Shown one piece after another: positions 1-6,503 of a stretch of DNA of 13,571 bases. Position 1 is the stretch's first letter, and every line of letters starts with the position of its first letter. Origin of the DNA: Nitrospirales bacterium (lineage in GTDB: Bacteria > Nitrospirota > Thermodesulfovibrionia > Thermodesulfovibrionales > Dissulfurispiraceae); contig JADLDZ010000091.1 of the NCBI GenBank assembly GCA_020846375.1, positions 1 through 13,571 of the forward strand, given 5' to 3'. Both the position numbers and the translations under genes were made by a program. The notes under the pieces are model-generated. The model was not told the origin of the DNA, did no database searches, and worked only from the letters and a program-made list of their open reading frames with translations.

Positions 1-1058
1 GACTGCATGCCCACCAGGTGCTGGACCGCCCCCGATATGCCGCAGGCGATGTAGATCTTCGGACAGACGGTCCGCCCTGTCTGCCCCACCTGGTGGCTGT
101 ACGGGATCCACCCTTCGTCCACCGCGGCGCGGGAGGCGCCCACTGTCCCGCCCAGCAGTTCCGCGAGCTCTTCGAGCATACGGAAGCCCTTTGCGTCTCC
201 CATGCCCCTTCCCCCGGCAATGATCACTTCCGCGTCCTGGAGATTGGCCGGGCACTCCGAAGCTTCTTTCAGGGTGCCCAGCACCTTCGTCCTGCAGGTG
301 AGGGCATCGGCGGCAACGGTGAGGACTTCCCCTGTCCGTCCAGGGTCATACTCGGCCCTCTTCATCACCCGCGGCCGTACCGTGGCGATCTGGGGGCGGT
401 TATTGGGACAGAAGATGGTCGCCATGATGTTTCCGCCGAAGGCGGGCCGTATCTGGAGCAGATTCCCGCTCTCTCTGTCGATCTCGAGCGCGGTGCAGTC
501 CGCGGTGAGGCCGGTCCGCAGGCGGGCGGCGACGCGGGGGATGAAAGAGCGCCCAATGGGGGTGGCGCCGGCAAGGACGATGGCGGGTTTGTGGGCACTG
601 ATCAGACCGGTGAGCATCCGGGCATACGGCTCATCGTTGAAAGTGCCGAAAACGGGATCGTCGGCGTGGTATACTTTGTCCGCCCCCCACCTGATCAGCT
701 CACGGGCATCGTCCGCAGTGGCGCCCAGCAGGACGGCGGTGAGCTCTGTCCTCAGCTCATCGGCAAGCATTCTCCCCGCACCGATGAGCTCATACGCCAC
801 CGGCGCCACCGTGCCTTCCCTCTGCTCTGCAAAGACCCATACCCCCCGGTACCCCGAGAGGTCCGCCTTCTGCCCGTCTCCCTCTTCGGCCATTTCCAGG
901 ATCGCCCCCTCGGGGCAGGTATTCAGGCAGCTCCTGCAGAACTGGCAGTACTCGTTGATCAGCGCCTTGCCGCCCTCCATGACGATGGCGGTAAAGGGAC
1001 ACGACTCGATGCACTGACCGCATGCGGTGCATTTTTCCCTGTTGACGATTATACGCAT
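1..1058 (-). CDS. etfA: Electron transfer flavoprotein alpha subunit with N-terminal 2x[4Fe-4S] ferredoxin domain (3' end outside window)
   Basis: I translated this by hand; the frame is open for 352 residues and runs off the left edge, so roughly the last 40-50 residues are missing. Residues 1-55 hold two [4Fe-4S] motifs, CTACGQCIESCP (C10, C13, C16, C20) and CQFCRSCLNTCP (C38, C41, C44, C48). The flavoprotein domain follows. Its FAD-binding half shows SRAAVDEGW (309-317), HQVGQTG (322-328) and the EtfA signature YIACGISGAVQHLVG (336-350). EtfA pairs with EtfB as a soluble FAD-carrying electron shuttle for acyl-CoA dehydrogenases. Ferredoxin-fused EtfA is known from anaerobes, including bifurcating or confurcating complexes such as caffeyl-CoA reductase. 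The ATG at 1058 lies inside the end of etfB (10-bp overlap) and is preceded by GAGGGGG, so translation is probably coupled. Identity is near certain; bifurcation and the partner dehydrogenase are inference. Confidence 0.95.
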   Translation of the reverse strand, partial: MRIIVNREKCTACGQCIESCPFTAIVMEGGKALINEYCQFCRSCLNTCPEGAILEMAEEGDGQKADLSGYRGVWVFAEQREGTVAPVAYELIGAGRMLADELRTELTAVLLGATADDARELIRWGADKVYHADDPVFGTFNDEPYARMLTGLISAHKPAIVLAGATPIGRSFIPRVAARLRTGLTADCTALEIDRESGNLLQIRPAFGGNIMATIFCPNNRPQIATVRPRVMKRAEYDPGRTGEVLTVAADALTCRTKVLGTLKEASECPANLQDAEVIIAGGRGMGDAKGFRMLEELAELLGGTVGASRAAVDEGWIPYSHQVGQTGRTVCPKIYIACGISGAVQHLVGMQ

Positions 1059-1831
1059 TTAAGCCCCCTCAGTTCCCGGACGAGAGCGTCCACCTGCTCC
1101 TCGATGCTCCCCCGCAGCACTTTCCTATCGGTCTTTGCAGGGGGAGCGAAGATGTTCCTCACCTGGGTGGGGGACCCCTTCAGCCCGACGTTCTCCTCCC
1201 CGGCGCCGATGGCAGCCAGATCCATTTTCGTGATGACCGCTTTTTTCGCAGCCATCTTCCCCTTCAGGGAGGGGAACCGCGGAACATTGATTTCCTTTAC
1301 CACCGTCAACAGTACGGGAAGGGACGCTTCCACCACATCATACCCGTCGTCCATCAGCCGTTGCACCCGTATCGAGCCCTCCGATACCTCTTCGATTTTC
1401 CGCACATAGGAGACGTGGGGGATATTCAGGAACTCCGCCACTTCGGGGCCCACCTGGGCGGTATCGCCGTCGATGGCCTGCTTGCCGCAGAGGACGATCG
1501 AGAAGCCGATCTTTTCGATGGCCTTGTACAGGGCATAGGACGTGGCCCAGGTATCGGCGCCCGCAAAGGCCCTGTCGGAGATGAGGCGCACCTCATCCAC
1601 CCCCATGGCGATCGCTTCGCGCAGCGCCTCTTCGGCCTGGGGCGGCCCCATGGTGATGGCGATCACCCTTCCCCCCGCCTTCTCCCTGATCTGGAGCGCC
1701 GCTTCCAGGGCATGCACATCGTACGGATTGATGATGCTCGGCACCCCGTCACGGATGAGTGTATTCGTCTCAGGGTTTATCCTGACTTCAGCCGTATCAG
1801 GCACCTGTTTTATGCAGACAACAATGTTCAC
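1049..1831 (-). CDS. etfB: Electron transfer flavoprotein beta subunit
   Basis: The 260-residue product has the usual EtfB length. It begins MNIVVCIKQVPDTAEVRI. It carries the nucleotide-binding stretch CGKQAIDGDTAQVGPEVAEF (115-134) and the beta-subunit signature around KEINVPRFPSLKGKMAAKK (179-197). EtfB forms the heterodimer with EtfA and binds AMP, or a second FAD in bifurcating ETFs. The start is GTG at 1831, chosen because AGAGGGGG lies about 6 nt upstream and the family N-terminus begins exactly here. It heads an etfBA pair on the minus strand. The 238-bp gap upstream, towards acpS, holds repeat copy A. The downstream etfA starts inside this gene. I cannot tell by eye whether the second site binds AMP or FAD. 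Confidence 0.96.
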   Translation of the reverse strand: MNIVVCIKQVPDTAEVRINPETNTLIRDGVPSIINPYDVHALEAALQIREKAGGRVIAITMGPPQAEEALREAIAMGVDEVRLISDRAFAGADTWATSYALYKAIEKIGFSIVLCGKQAIDGDTAQVGPEVAEFLNIPHVSYVRKIEEVSEGSIRVQRLMDDGYDVVEASLPVLLTVVKEINVPRFPSLKGKMAAKKAVITKMDLAAIGAGEENVGLKGSPTQVRNIFAPPAKTDRKVLRGSIEEQVDALVRELRGLKCV

Positions 1832-1910
1832 CGCTTTCCCCCTCTTGCAAAATATAATGTGTCAGGCATGCTGAAAAATATACGAGAGTCGCCGTACGGC
1901 AGACTACAGG

Positions 1911-2066
1911 TAGTGGCACTGTCACCAGGTTAGCAGGTCTCACTTGGGAAGTGCGACTCCGGATCACCACCGAGTAACCCCTCCCGACCTCCCCTTACCC
2001 TAAGGGGAGGGTAGAATCCCCGGCCCCTCTCTTCCCTGATGGGAGGAGTCTGACCTGCAAGTATAG
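1911..2066. repeat. Dispersed hairpin repeat, copy A (short, diverged)
   Basis: This repeat fills most of the gap between acpS and etfB. Its left end, TAGTGGCACTGTCAC, matches the left ends of copies B and C apart from a short insertion. The core at 1974-2010 contains TAACCCCTCCC and a perfect hairpin: arms CCTCCCCTTA (1988-1997) and TAAGGGGAGG (2001-2010) around a CCC loop. The right half is shorter than in the other copies, and the element ends in a weak GTATA before the acpS stop codon. It has no coding potential of its own and no T-tract, so it is not a textbook terminator. It may nevertheless affect transcript ends between acpS and etfB. Confidence 0.75.
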
Positions 2067-2069
2067 CCT

Positions 2070-2444
2070 TTATTTTTCTTCCTTTTCAAGTACTACGGTG
2101 GCCACGGCATGGCTGCGCTCATGGCTCATGGAAAGATGGATACGGAGGTGCCCGCCGATGGAGAGGAGCTCCGCAGCCGTTCCCCGCAGGGCAACGGAGG
2201 GCGCGCCTGTGCTGCCGCGTACAACATCCACCTCCCGGTACGGCAGGGGGACCCGTGATGCCTTGACCATCGCCTCCTTGGCGGCGAACCGGGCAGCGAG
2301 ACCGGGAAAGGGGTCTTTCCTTCCATAGCAGAAGGCGATCTCCCCTTCGGTGAATACCCTCTGCAGAAAGCGGTCTCCCCACCTCTCCACCGCCTGCCGG
2401 ATCCTCTCTATTTCGACGATATCCGTTCCGATTCCGCAAATCAT
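2070..2444 (-). CDS. acpS: Holo-[acyl-carrier-protein] synthase
   Basis: The 124-residue product matches the usual AcpS length. AcpS moves 4'-phosphopantetheine from CoA to the serine of apo-acyl-carrier protein, which activates fatty acid synthesis in the cytoplasm. Visible motifs are GIGTDIVEIERI (4-15) with the metal-binding Asp8, ARFAAKEAMVKA (51-62) with the conserved Glu57, and the C-terminal LSMSHERSHAVATVVLE (104-120). The ATG at 2444 gives the canonical N-terminus MICGIGTDIVE; a GGGG stretch lies about 9 nt upstream. The gene begins 26 bp after the pdxJ stop, so the two probably share a transcript. The pdxJ-acpS pairing is a recurrent bacterial gene order. Nothing is truncated. Confidence 0.97.
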   Translation of the reverse strand: MICGIGTDIVEIERIRQAVERWGDRFLQRVFTEGEIAFCYGRKDPFPGLAARFAAKEAMVKASRVPLPYREVDVVRGSTGAPSVALRGTAAELLSIGGHLRIHLSMSHERSHAVATVVLEKEEK

Positions 2445-2470
2445 TCCCGAATCCCCGCCGGTGCTCTCCC

Positions 2471-3202
2471 CTAGTGTCCCTTTTTTCCGGCCGCTCCTGC
2501 CAGAAGCCCCTTCATTTCCCGCACCGCCCGCTCTATCCCCACCAGCACCGCCCGGGCAATAATGCTGTGCCCGATGTAAAGTCCCCGGATCCCTTCCACG
2601 GCGGCTATCTGCGCTACATTGTAATAGTTCAGACCGTGTCCCGCGTTGACGGTGAGCCCCTGTTTCCCCGCAACCTTCGCCGCTTCCATCACCCGGTGCA
2701 GCTCTTCGTGCTGTTTTTTACCCTCTGCGTTGGCAAACAGCCCCGTATGGAGCTCCACCATATCGGCATCCACCTCCCGCGCGAGATCAACGTCCATGAT
2801 GTGCGGATTGATGAAAAGACTCACCGGGATGCCCGCATCGTGAATCTTCCTGATGCTCTCTTTGAGATGGGCCTTCTGCCCGATCATATCGAGTCCGCCC
2901 TCCGTGGTCAGCTCCCGCCTCTTCTCCGGGACGAGGGTCACCAGGTCCGGCCTGACCTCGCGTGCGATGCGGATCATTTCCTCCGCCGCAGCCATTTCGA
3001 GATTCAGCTCGCAGGGCACGACCTCCCGCAGGAGCCGTACATCCCTGTCCTGCGCATGACGCCTGTCCTCCCGGAGATGCACGGTGATCCCGTCGGCTCC
3101 CCCAAGAAGAGCCAGGCCCGCCGCCAGCACCGGATCGGGTTCAAAAGTCTTCCGCGCCTCCCGTACCGTAGCCACATGATCGATATTCACTCCCAAAAAC
3201 AT
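2471..3202 (-). CDS. pdxJ: Pyridoxine 5'-phosphate synthase
   Basis: The full-length 243-residue product makes pyridoxine 5'-phosphate from 1-deoxy-D-xylulose 5-phosphate and 3-amino-2-oxopropyl phosphate, the last ring-forming step of the DXP-dependent vitamin B6 pathway. Family motifs are in order: GVNIDHVATVREAR (4-17), ADGITVHLREDRRHAQDRD (36-54), NLEMA (67-71) with catalytic-type Glu69, TVNAGHGLNY (184-193) with His189, and LYIGHSIIARAV (208-219). The ATG at 3202 has an excellent ribosome-binding site, AGGAGGAGG, about 8 nt upstream. The gene precedes acpS by 26 bp. Upstream lies repeat copy B, so its promoter must lie within or beyond that repeat; I saw no convincing one. The pathway choice fits a Gram-negative lineage. 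Confidence 0.97.
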   Translation of the reverse strand: MFLGVNIDHVATVREARKTFEPDPVLAAGLALLGGADGITVHLREDRRHAQDRDVRLLREVVPCELNLEMAAAEEMIRIAREVRPDLVTLVPEKRRELTTEGGLDMIGQKAHLKESIRKIHDAGIPVSLFINPHIMDVDLAREVDADMVELHTGLFANAEGKKQHEELHRVMEAAKVAGKQGLTVNAGHGLNYYNVAQIAAVEGIRGLYIGHSIIARAVLVGIERAVREMKGLLAGAAGKKGH

Positions 3203-3233
3203 GGCACCGCCTCCTCCTGATATTCACGTAGAG

Positions 3234-3505
3234 TTAGTACACTGTCACGTTTGAAAGTACGGTTTCACTTCTTTCCTGGCTAACCCCTCCCTGCCTCCCC
3301 TTAGCCTAAGGGGAGGAGCAGATTCCCCGCTTTCCCCTTCTTCCCGGCTAACCCCTCCCTGCCTCCCCTTACCCTAAGGGGAGGAGCAGATTCCCCCTCC
3401 TTCCCAAGGGGGAGGAGACTGCGTTCCCTCTCTTCATTCCCCCCTCTTAGGCTAAGAGGGGGTGAGGGGGAGTTAGCCTCAACTGCATCCCTGACTACGT
3501 ACTAA
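3234..3505. repeat. MITE-like hairpin repeat, copy B (272 bp)
   Basis: The ends are imperfect inverted repeats. The left end reads TTAGTACACTGTCA, and the right end read on the other strand is TTAGTACGTAGTCA, differing at three central bases. Inside are three strong hairpins with 10-bp arms and 3-nt loops (3294-3316, 3362-3384 and 3440-3462). A 51-bp unit at 3278-3328 recurs 68 bp downstream at 3346-3396 with one mismatch. The right module, read in reverse, resembles the left module (both begin CTAAC, then a C-rich run, then the hairpin), so the element as a whole is roughly symmetrical. The last bases supply the stop codon of the DUF218 gene. No transposase is encoded. Confidence 0.85.
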
Positions 3506-4257
3506 TAAACAAGACGGTAAAACAACAGACCCAGGAACTCACGCATCCCTGCAAAGGTGCTCCAGAGGCCGGAGATATCGGGCAGATAATCCTGCCATCC
3601 GTACTTCTTACCCCCCCAAGTCTTGAAATTCGCGGGAAAAGGAACCACTTTCAGATGAACTTTTTCGAAGCTCATCAGGGAGCGCTCCATATGGAAAGCG
3701 GACGTCACTAGTATAGGTCTTTTGAAGCCGAACTTTCCACATATTTCCTTCGTATAGCGGGCGTTTTCGATCGTGTCCCTGCTCCTGTCCTCCAGGATGA
3801 TTTCCCTTTCCGGGACCCCCAGGTCAACCAGAAAACGCTTCACGATCGGCGCCTCTGCCTTCCTGCCGCTGTAGACGATTCCGCTCGACATAATGACGGG
3901 GATACGGAGCTTTTTCTGCAGGCGCACCGCGGTGACGATCCTCCCCAGCATCTCTTCCGAGGGGGCTCCCACGCCCGTCATGTCGGGTGCGTTGTCATAG
4001 ACCCCGCCTCCCAGCAGGACGATGACATCGCCCTTCGGGTGCTCCGGTATGGTGAACCCCGCCTCCAGTTTTCCGAGCAGGACATCGGAGACGGGTGCGA
4101 TGGACAGAAGCCAGAGGGAAACCCCCAGCAGGATGTTGACGACACCCGCCTTCCGGCACTTTCCCCGGAGGAACAGAAAACCGGAAAAGAGGAGGAGCAG
4201 GATGAAAATCCCGGGGGGAAGCAGAAAGGGGCTTATGATCTTTTTAATGAAAAACAT
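3502..4257 (-). CDS. DUF218 / YdcF-ElyC-like membrane protein
   Basis: The 251-residue product has two predicted transmembrane segments (about 10-30 and 38-61) followed by a DUF218 domain from about residue 75. Recognisable blocks are GDVIVLLGGGV (76-86), IVYSGRKAEAPI (127-138), LEDRSRDTIENA (155-166) and LVTSAFHMERS (183-193). The family includes E. coli ElyC (YcbC), linked to envelope and peptidoglycan or lipid-carrier homeostasis; the biochemical activity is uncertain. The ATG at 4257 comes only 2 bp after the nrdJ stop (TAGCCATG) with no good Shine-Dalgarno, so translation is probably coupled to nrdJ. The final residues (FLGLLFYRLVY) look close to the natural C-terminus, but the TAG stop is part of the terminal repeat of copy B. 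Confidence 0.88.
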   Translation of the reverse strand: MFFIKKIISPFLLPPGIFILLLLFSGFLFLRGKCRKAGVVNILLGVSLWLLSIAPVSDVLLGKLEAGFTIPEHPKGDVIVLLGGGVYDNAPDMTGVGAPSEEMLGRIVTAVRLQKKLRIPVIMSSGIVYSGRKAEAPIVKRFLVDLGVPEREIILEDRSRDTIENARYTKEICGKFGFKRPILVTSAFHMERSLMSFEKVHLKVVPFPANFKTWGGKKYGWQDYLPDISGLWSTFAGMREFLGLLFYRLVY

Positions 4258-4259
4258 GG

Positions 4260-5957
4260 CTAATCAGTATCGGTGAACTTGATCAGGGTCCCCTGCCGGG
4301 AGCCGTACCGGAAGACAGTAATGCCTTTTACGCCCTTCTCGTAGGCGGTCAGGTACGCCTGCGCCACCTCTTCCTTTCCCGCCCTGTGGGGCAGGTTGAT
4401 GGTCTTGGAGACCGCATTGTCCGTATATTCCTGGAATGCCATCTGCATCTCGATATGGTCTTCAGGCGGGATCTCCAGGGCGGTCCGAAACAGTCTCCGC
4501 ACGTCCGCCGGAATCACTTTTATCCCCCTGAGATGCCCCTTCTCCCGGACCTTCTGCATCACCTCGTCGGAATAGAACCCGAGCCGTTTGGCACTCTCGA
4601 CAAAATACCGGTTGATTTCAAATAGCTCGGTGTCGAGCACCCTCCTCTTGTAGGCGATGGCAAAGAGCGGCTCGATGCCGCTGGAACAGTCCGCGATAGT
4701 GGAGATGGTCCCGGTGGGGGCAACCGTGGTGGTGGTCGCATTCCGCACCCGTGGCATGCCCGGCGCGTCATACACGGAACCCGTGAAGTTGGGGAAGACC
4801 CCGCGCTTTTCGGCCAGTGCAGCGGATGCCTTCCGTGCGGTGTCCCGGACAAACCGCATCACCGTCCGCGCCAGGGCAAAAGCCTCCGGATGGTTGTAGG
4901 GGATGCCGAGCAGGATGAGCAGGTCCGCCCACCCCATTACCCCGAGCCCTATCTTCCTGTTCCCCTTGTGCATCCGCTCGATCTCGGGCAGCGGATAGAT
5001 GCTCGCGTCAATAGAGTTGTCGAGGAACCGCACCGCCGTCCTGGTATCGACACCGAGAGAGTCATAATCGACCGCTCCCCCTTTCACATATTTCGACAGG
5101 TTCATGGAGCCGAGCACACACGCCTCGTAGGGCAGGAGGGGCTGCTCCCCGCAAGGGTTGGTGCTCTCGAACCGCCCGATGTGCGGGGTCGGGTTGGCCC
5201 TGTTGATCCGGTCGATGAAGATCAGTCCGGGATCTCCCGTTTCCCAGGCGCTCTGTACGATCTCGTCGAAAACTTCCCGCGCCCGCAGCCTCCCTTCGAC
5301 CTCGCCGGAGCGGGGGTTGATAAGTTCGTATTCGCTGTCCCTCTTCAGGGCATCCATGAAGGCGTCGGTGACGGAAACGGAGATGTTGAAATTGGTCAGT
5401 TCCCCCCTCCCCCGCTTCACCCGAATGAACTCGAGGATATCGGGGTGGTCCACCCGCAGAATACCCATGTTCGCGCCCCGCCGCGCCCCGCCCTGCTTGA
5501 TCACATCGGTGGCGGTGTTATAAATCTTTATGAAGGAGACGGGGCCGCTCGCAACCCCTCCGGTGGATTGGACGATATCCGCCTTCGGCCTGAGATGCGA
5601 GAAGGAAAAGCCGGTGCCTCCTCCGCTCTGGAGGATCAGGGCCGCATTTTTCAGGGTATCGAAGATGCTCGTCATGGAATCGTCCACCGGGAGTACGAAG
5701 CAGGCGGCAAGCTGCCCCCGCGGCTTTCCGGCGTTCATCAGTGTAGGGGAGTTGGGGAGGAAGCGCAGGGACGACATCAGCTCGTAAAAGGAATCTTCCC
5801 AGCGTGCGGCATCTCCGTTATGGAGCTTTTCCACCTGCGCAATCCCATGGGCGACACGCCGGAACATCTCTTCGGGAGTCTCCGTGACGCGCCCGTGCGC
5901 GTCCTTGCGCAGGTAGCGTGCGTGCAGCACTTTCAGGGCGTTTTCCGACAATTCCAT
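4260..5957 (-). CDS. nrdJ: Adenosylcobalamin-dependent (class II) ribonucleotide reductase, short form
   Basis: The 565-residue product reduces ribonucleotides to deoxyribonucleotides using a B12-derived thiyl radical, which needs no oxygen. Motifs include LAACFVLP with redox Cys86, SGGGTGFSFSHLRP (111-124), NPCGE (267-271) with the radical-site Cys269 flanked by Asn267 and Glu271, EACVLGSMNLS with Cys280, and the phosphate loop PTGT (414-417). I chose ATG 5957 over the longer frame to 5999 because family homology begins at MELSENALKVLHARYL and the extra codons overlap a consensus promoter. There is no N-terminal ATP-cone. The protein ends soon after GITVFRYGSRQ, so the cysteine-rich C-terminal tail that re-reduces the active site in longer NrdJ proteins is absent. 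A separate partner, like NrdJb of split enzymes, may exist elsewhere. Confidence 0.95.
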   Translation of the reverse strand: MELSENALKVLHARYLRKDAHGRVTETPEEMFRRVAHGIAQVEKLHNGDAARWEDSFYELMSSLRFLPNSPTLMNAGKPRGQLAACFVLPVDDSMTSIFDTLKNAALILQSGGGTGFSFSHLRPKADIVQSTGGVASGPVSFIKIYNTATDVIKQGGARRGANMGILRVDHPDILEFIRVKRGRGELTNFNISVSVTDAFMDALKRDSEYELINPRSGEVEGRLRAREVFDEIVQSAWETGDPGLIFIDRINRANPTPHIGRFESTNPCGEQPLLPYEACVLGSMNLSKYVKGGAVDYDSLGVDTRTAVRFLDNSIDASIYPLPEIERMHKGNRKIGLGVMGWADLLILLGIPYNHPEAFALARTVMRFVRDTARKASAALAEKRGVFPNFTGSVYDAPGMPRVRNATTTTVAPTGTISTIADCSSGIEPLFAIAYKRRVLDTELFEINRYFVESAKRLGFYSDEVMQKVREKGHLRGIKVIPADVRRLFRTALEIPPEDHIEMQMAFQEYTDNAVSKTINLPHRAGKEEVAQAYLTAYEKGVKGITVFRYGSRQGTLIKFTDTD

Positions 5958-5963
5958 AGCTGA

Positions 5964-5992
5964 ATTATAATAGCATACCGATTTGCTGTCAA
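5964..5992 (-). promoter_or_regulatory. Consensus sigma70-type promoter of nrdJ, leaderless arrangement
   Basis: On the minus strand TTGACA (5992-5987) is followed by a 17-bp spacer and TATAAT (5969-5964), a perfect match to the vegetative consensus. Only 6 nt (TCAGCT) separate the -10 box from the nrdJ ATG at 5957. Transcription would therefore start at or within a base or two of the A of the start codon, leaving no room for a Shine-Dalgarno or a B12 riboswitch. The exact start site is inferred from normal -10 to +1 spacing. Confidence 0.8.
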
Positions 5993-6068
5993 TTTTCAAT
6001 CAGTTACGAAATAGCCTCTTTGATGGTTTGTCAGGCTCTTTCAGATTTGTGTTTTTTCGTCAACGTTC

Positions 6069-6336
6069 TACTACACTGTCACTCTTGAATGTGCGGTTTC
6101 ACTTCCTCCCTGCGTAACCCCTCCCGGCCTCCCCTTACCCTAAGGGGAGGGGTAGGATCACCGAAGTCCCCCCTTTCCGGAGGGAAGATCTGTATTCCCT
6201 TTCTTCTCGATGAGGAAGATCTGCATTCCCTTCTTACCAAGGGGGAGGAGACCGTATTCCCTCTCCTCATTCCCCCTCTTAGGGTAAGAGGGGGTGAGGG
6301 GGAGTTAGCCTCAACTGCATCCCTGACTACATACTA
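6069..6336. repeat. MITE-like hairpin repeat, copy C (268 bp)
   Basis: This copy lies in the divergent gap between nrdJ and the restriction gene. It shares the left flank (TACACTGTCAC, GCGGTTTCACTTC) and the right flank (GAGTTAGCCTCAACTGCATC, then CCTGACTAC) with copy B and is nearly the same length. Hairpins sit at 6128-6150 (arms CCTCCCCTTA and TAAGGGGAGG) and 6272-6294 (arms CCCCCTCTTA and TAAGAGGGGG). The middle differs from B: it has a short internal duplication around GAAGATCTGYATTCCC instead of the 51-bp unit. This suggests the modules are shuffled between copies. The apparent reading frames across it are compositional artefacts. Confidence 0.83.
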
Positions 6337-6503
6337 CCCGGCTCTGGTAATTCGAAGCGCTTTTCTCGTTCCCATATTCATATCATTTTTTTACTTTAAA
6401 AACCTGTCGCAGACATATAAAATACAGGGCAACAAAGCACCATCTTCGTAAGGGTCGTTATCACCGGCAAAGGTGCGTCGGAAACCTGGAGAGCATGCCG
6501 CAT
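6337..6503 (+). other. AT-rich leader upstream of the restriction gene
   Basis: Between repeat C and the res start lies AT-rich sequence with a possible -10 box TATAAA (6416-6421). No convincing -35 box is visible at 15-18 bp (TTTAAA at 6395-6400 is the best). A short inverted repeat, GCACC (6437-6441) and GGTGC (6472-6476), encloses a 30-nt loop. I see no gene, tRNA or known riboswitch here. The promoter call is weak. Confidence 0.3.

Noticed and set aside
1846..1890. Possible etfB promoter (TATATT at 1856-1851 on the minus strand)
   Set aside because: No good -35 box is spaced correctly, and the implied transcript start would cut into the Shine-Dalgarno region.
18..1933. Long plus-strand frames opposite etfA and etfB
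   Set aside because: They are antisense shadows of the clearly homologous minus-strand genes and match no family.
3203..3262. Possible pdxJ promoter carried by the end of repeat B (GTGACA with GAATAT)
   Set aside because: The -10 match is poor and the implied start would lie in the AGGAGG ribosome-binding site.
3294..3462. Hairpins of copy B as rho-independent terminators
   Set aside because: The stems are strong but none is followed by a clear run of T on either strand, so a terminator call is not supported.
4890..5963. 357-codon plus-strand frame opposite nrdJ
   Set aside because: It is the complement of conserved ribonucleotide reductase sequence in a GC-rich gene; there is no ribosome-binding site or recognisable domain.
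6079..6451. Small reading frames across repeat copy C
   Set aside because: They follow the repeat's C/G-rich palindromes on both strands and are low-complexity Pro/Arg/Gly sequences.
6437..6476. GCACC/GGTGC inverted repeat upstream of res as a riboswitch
   Set aside because: Five-base arms around a 30-nt loop are easily due to chance, and no known riboswitch consensus is visible.
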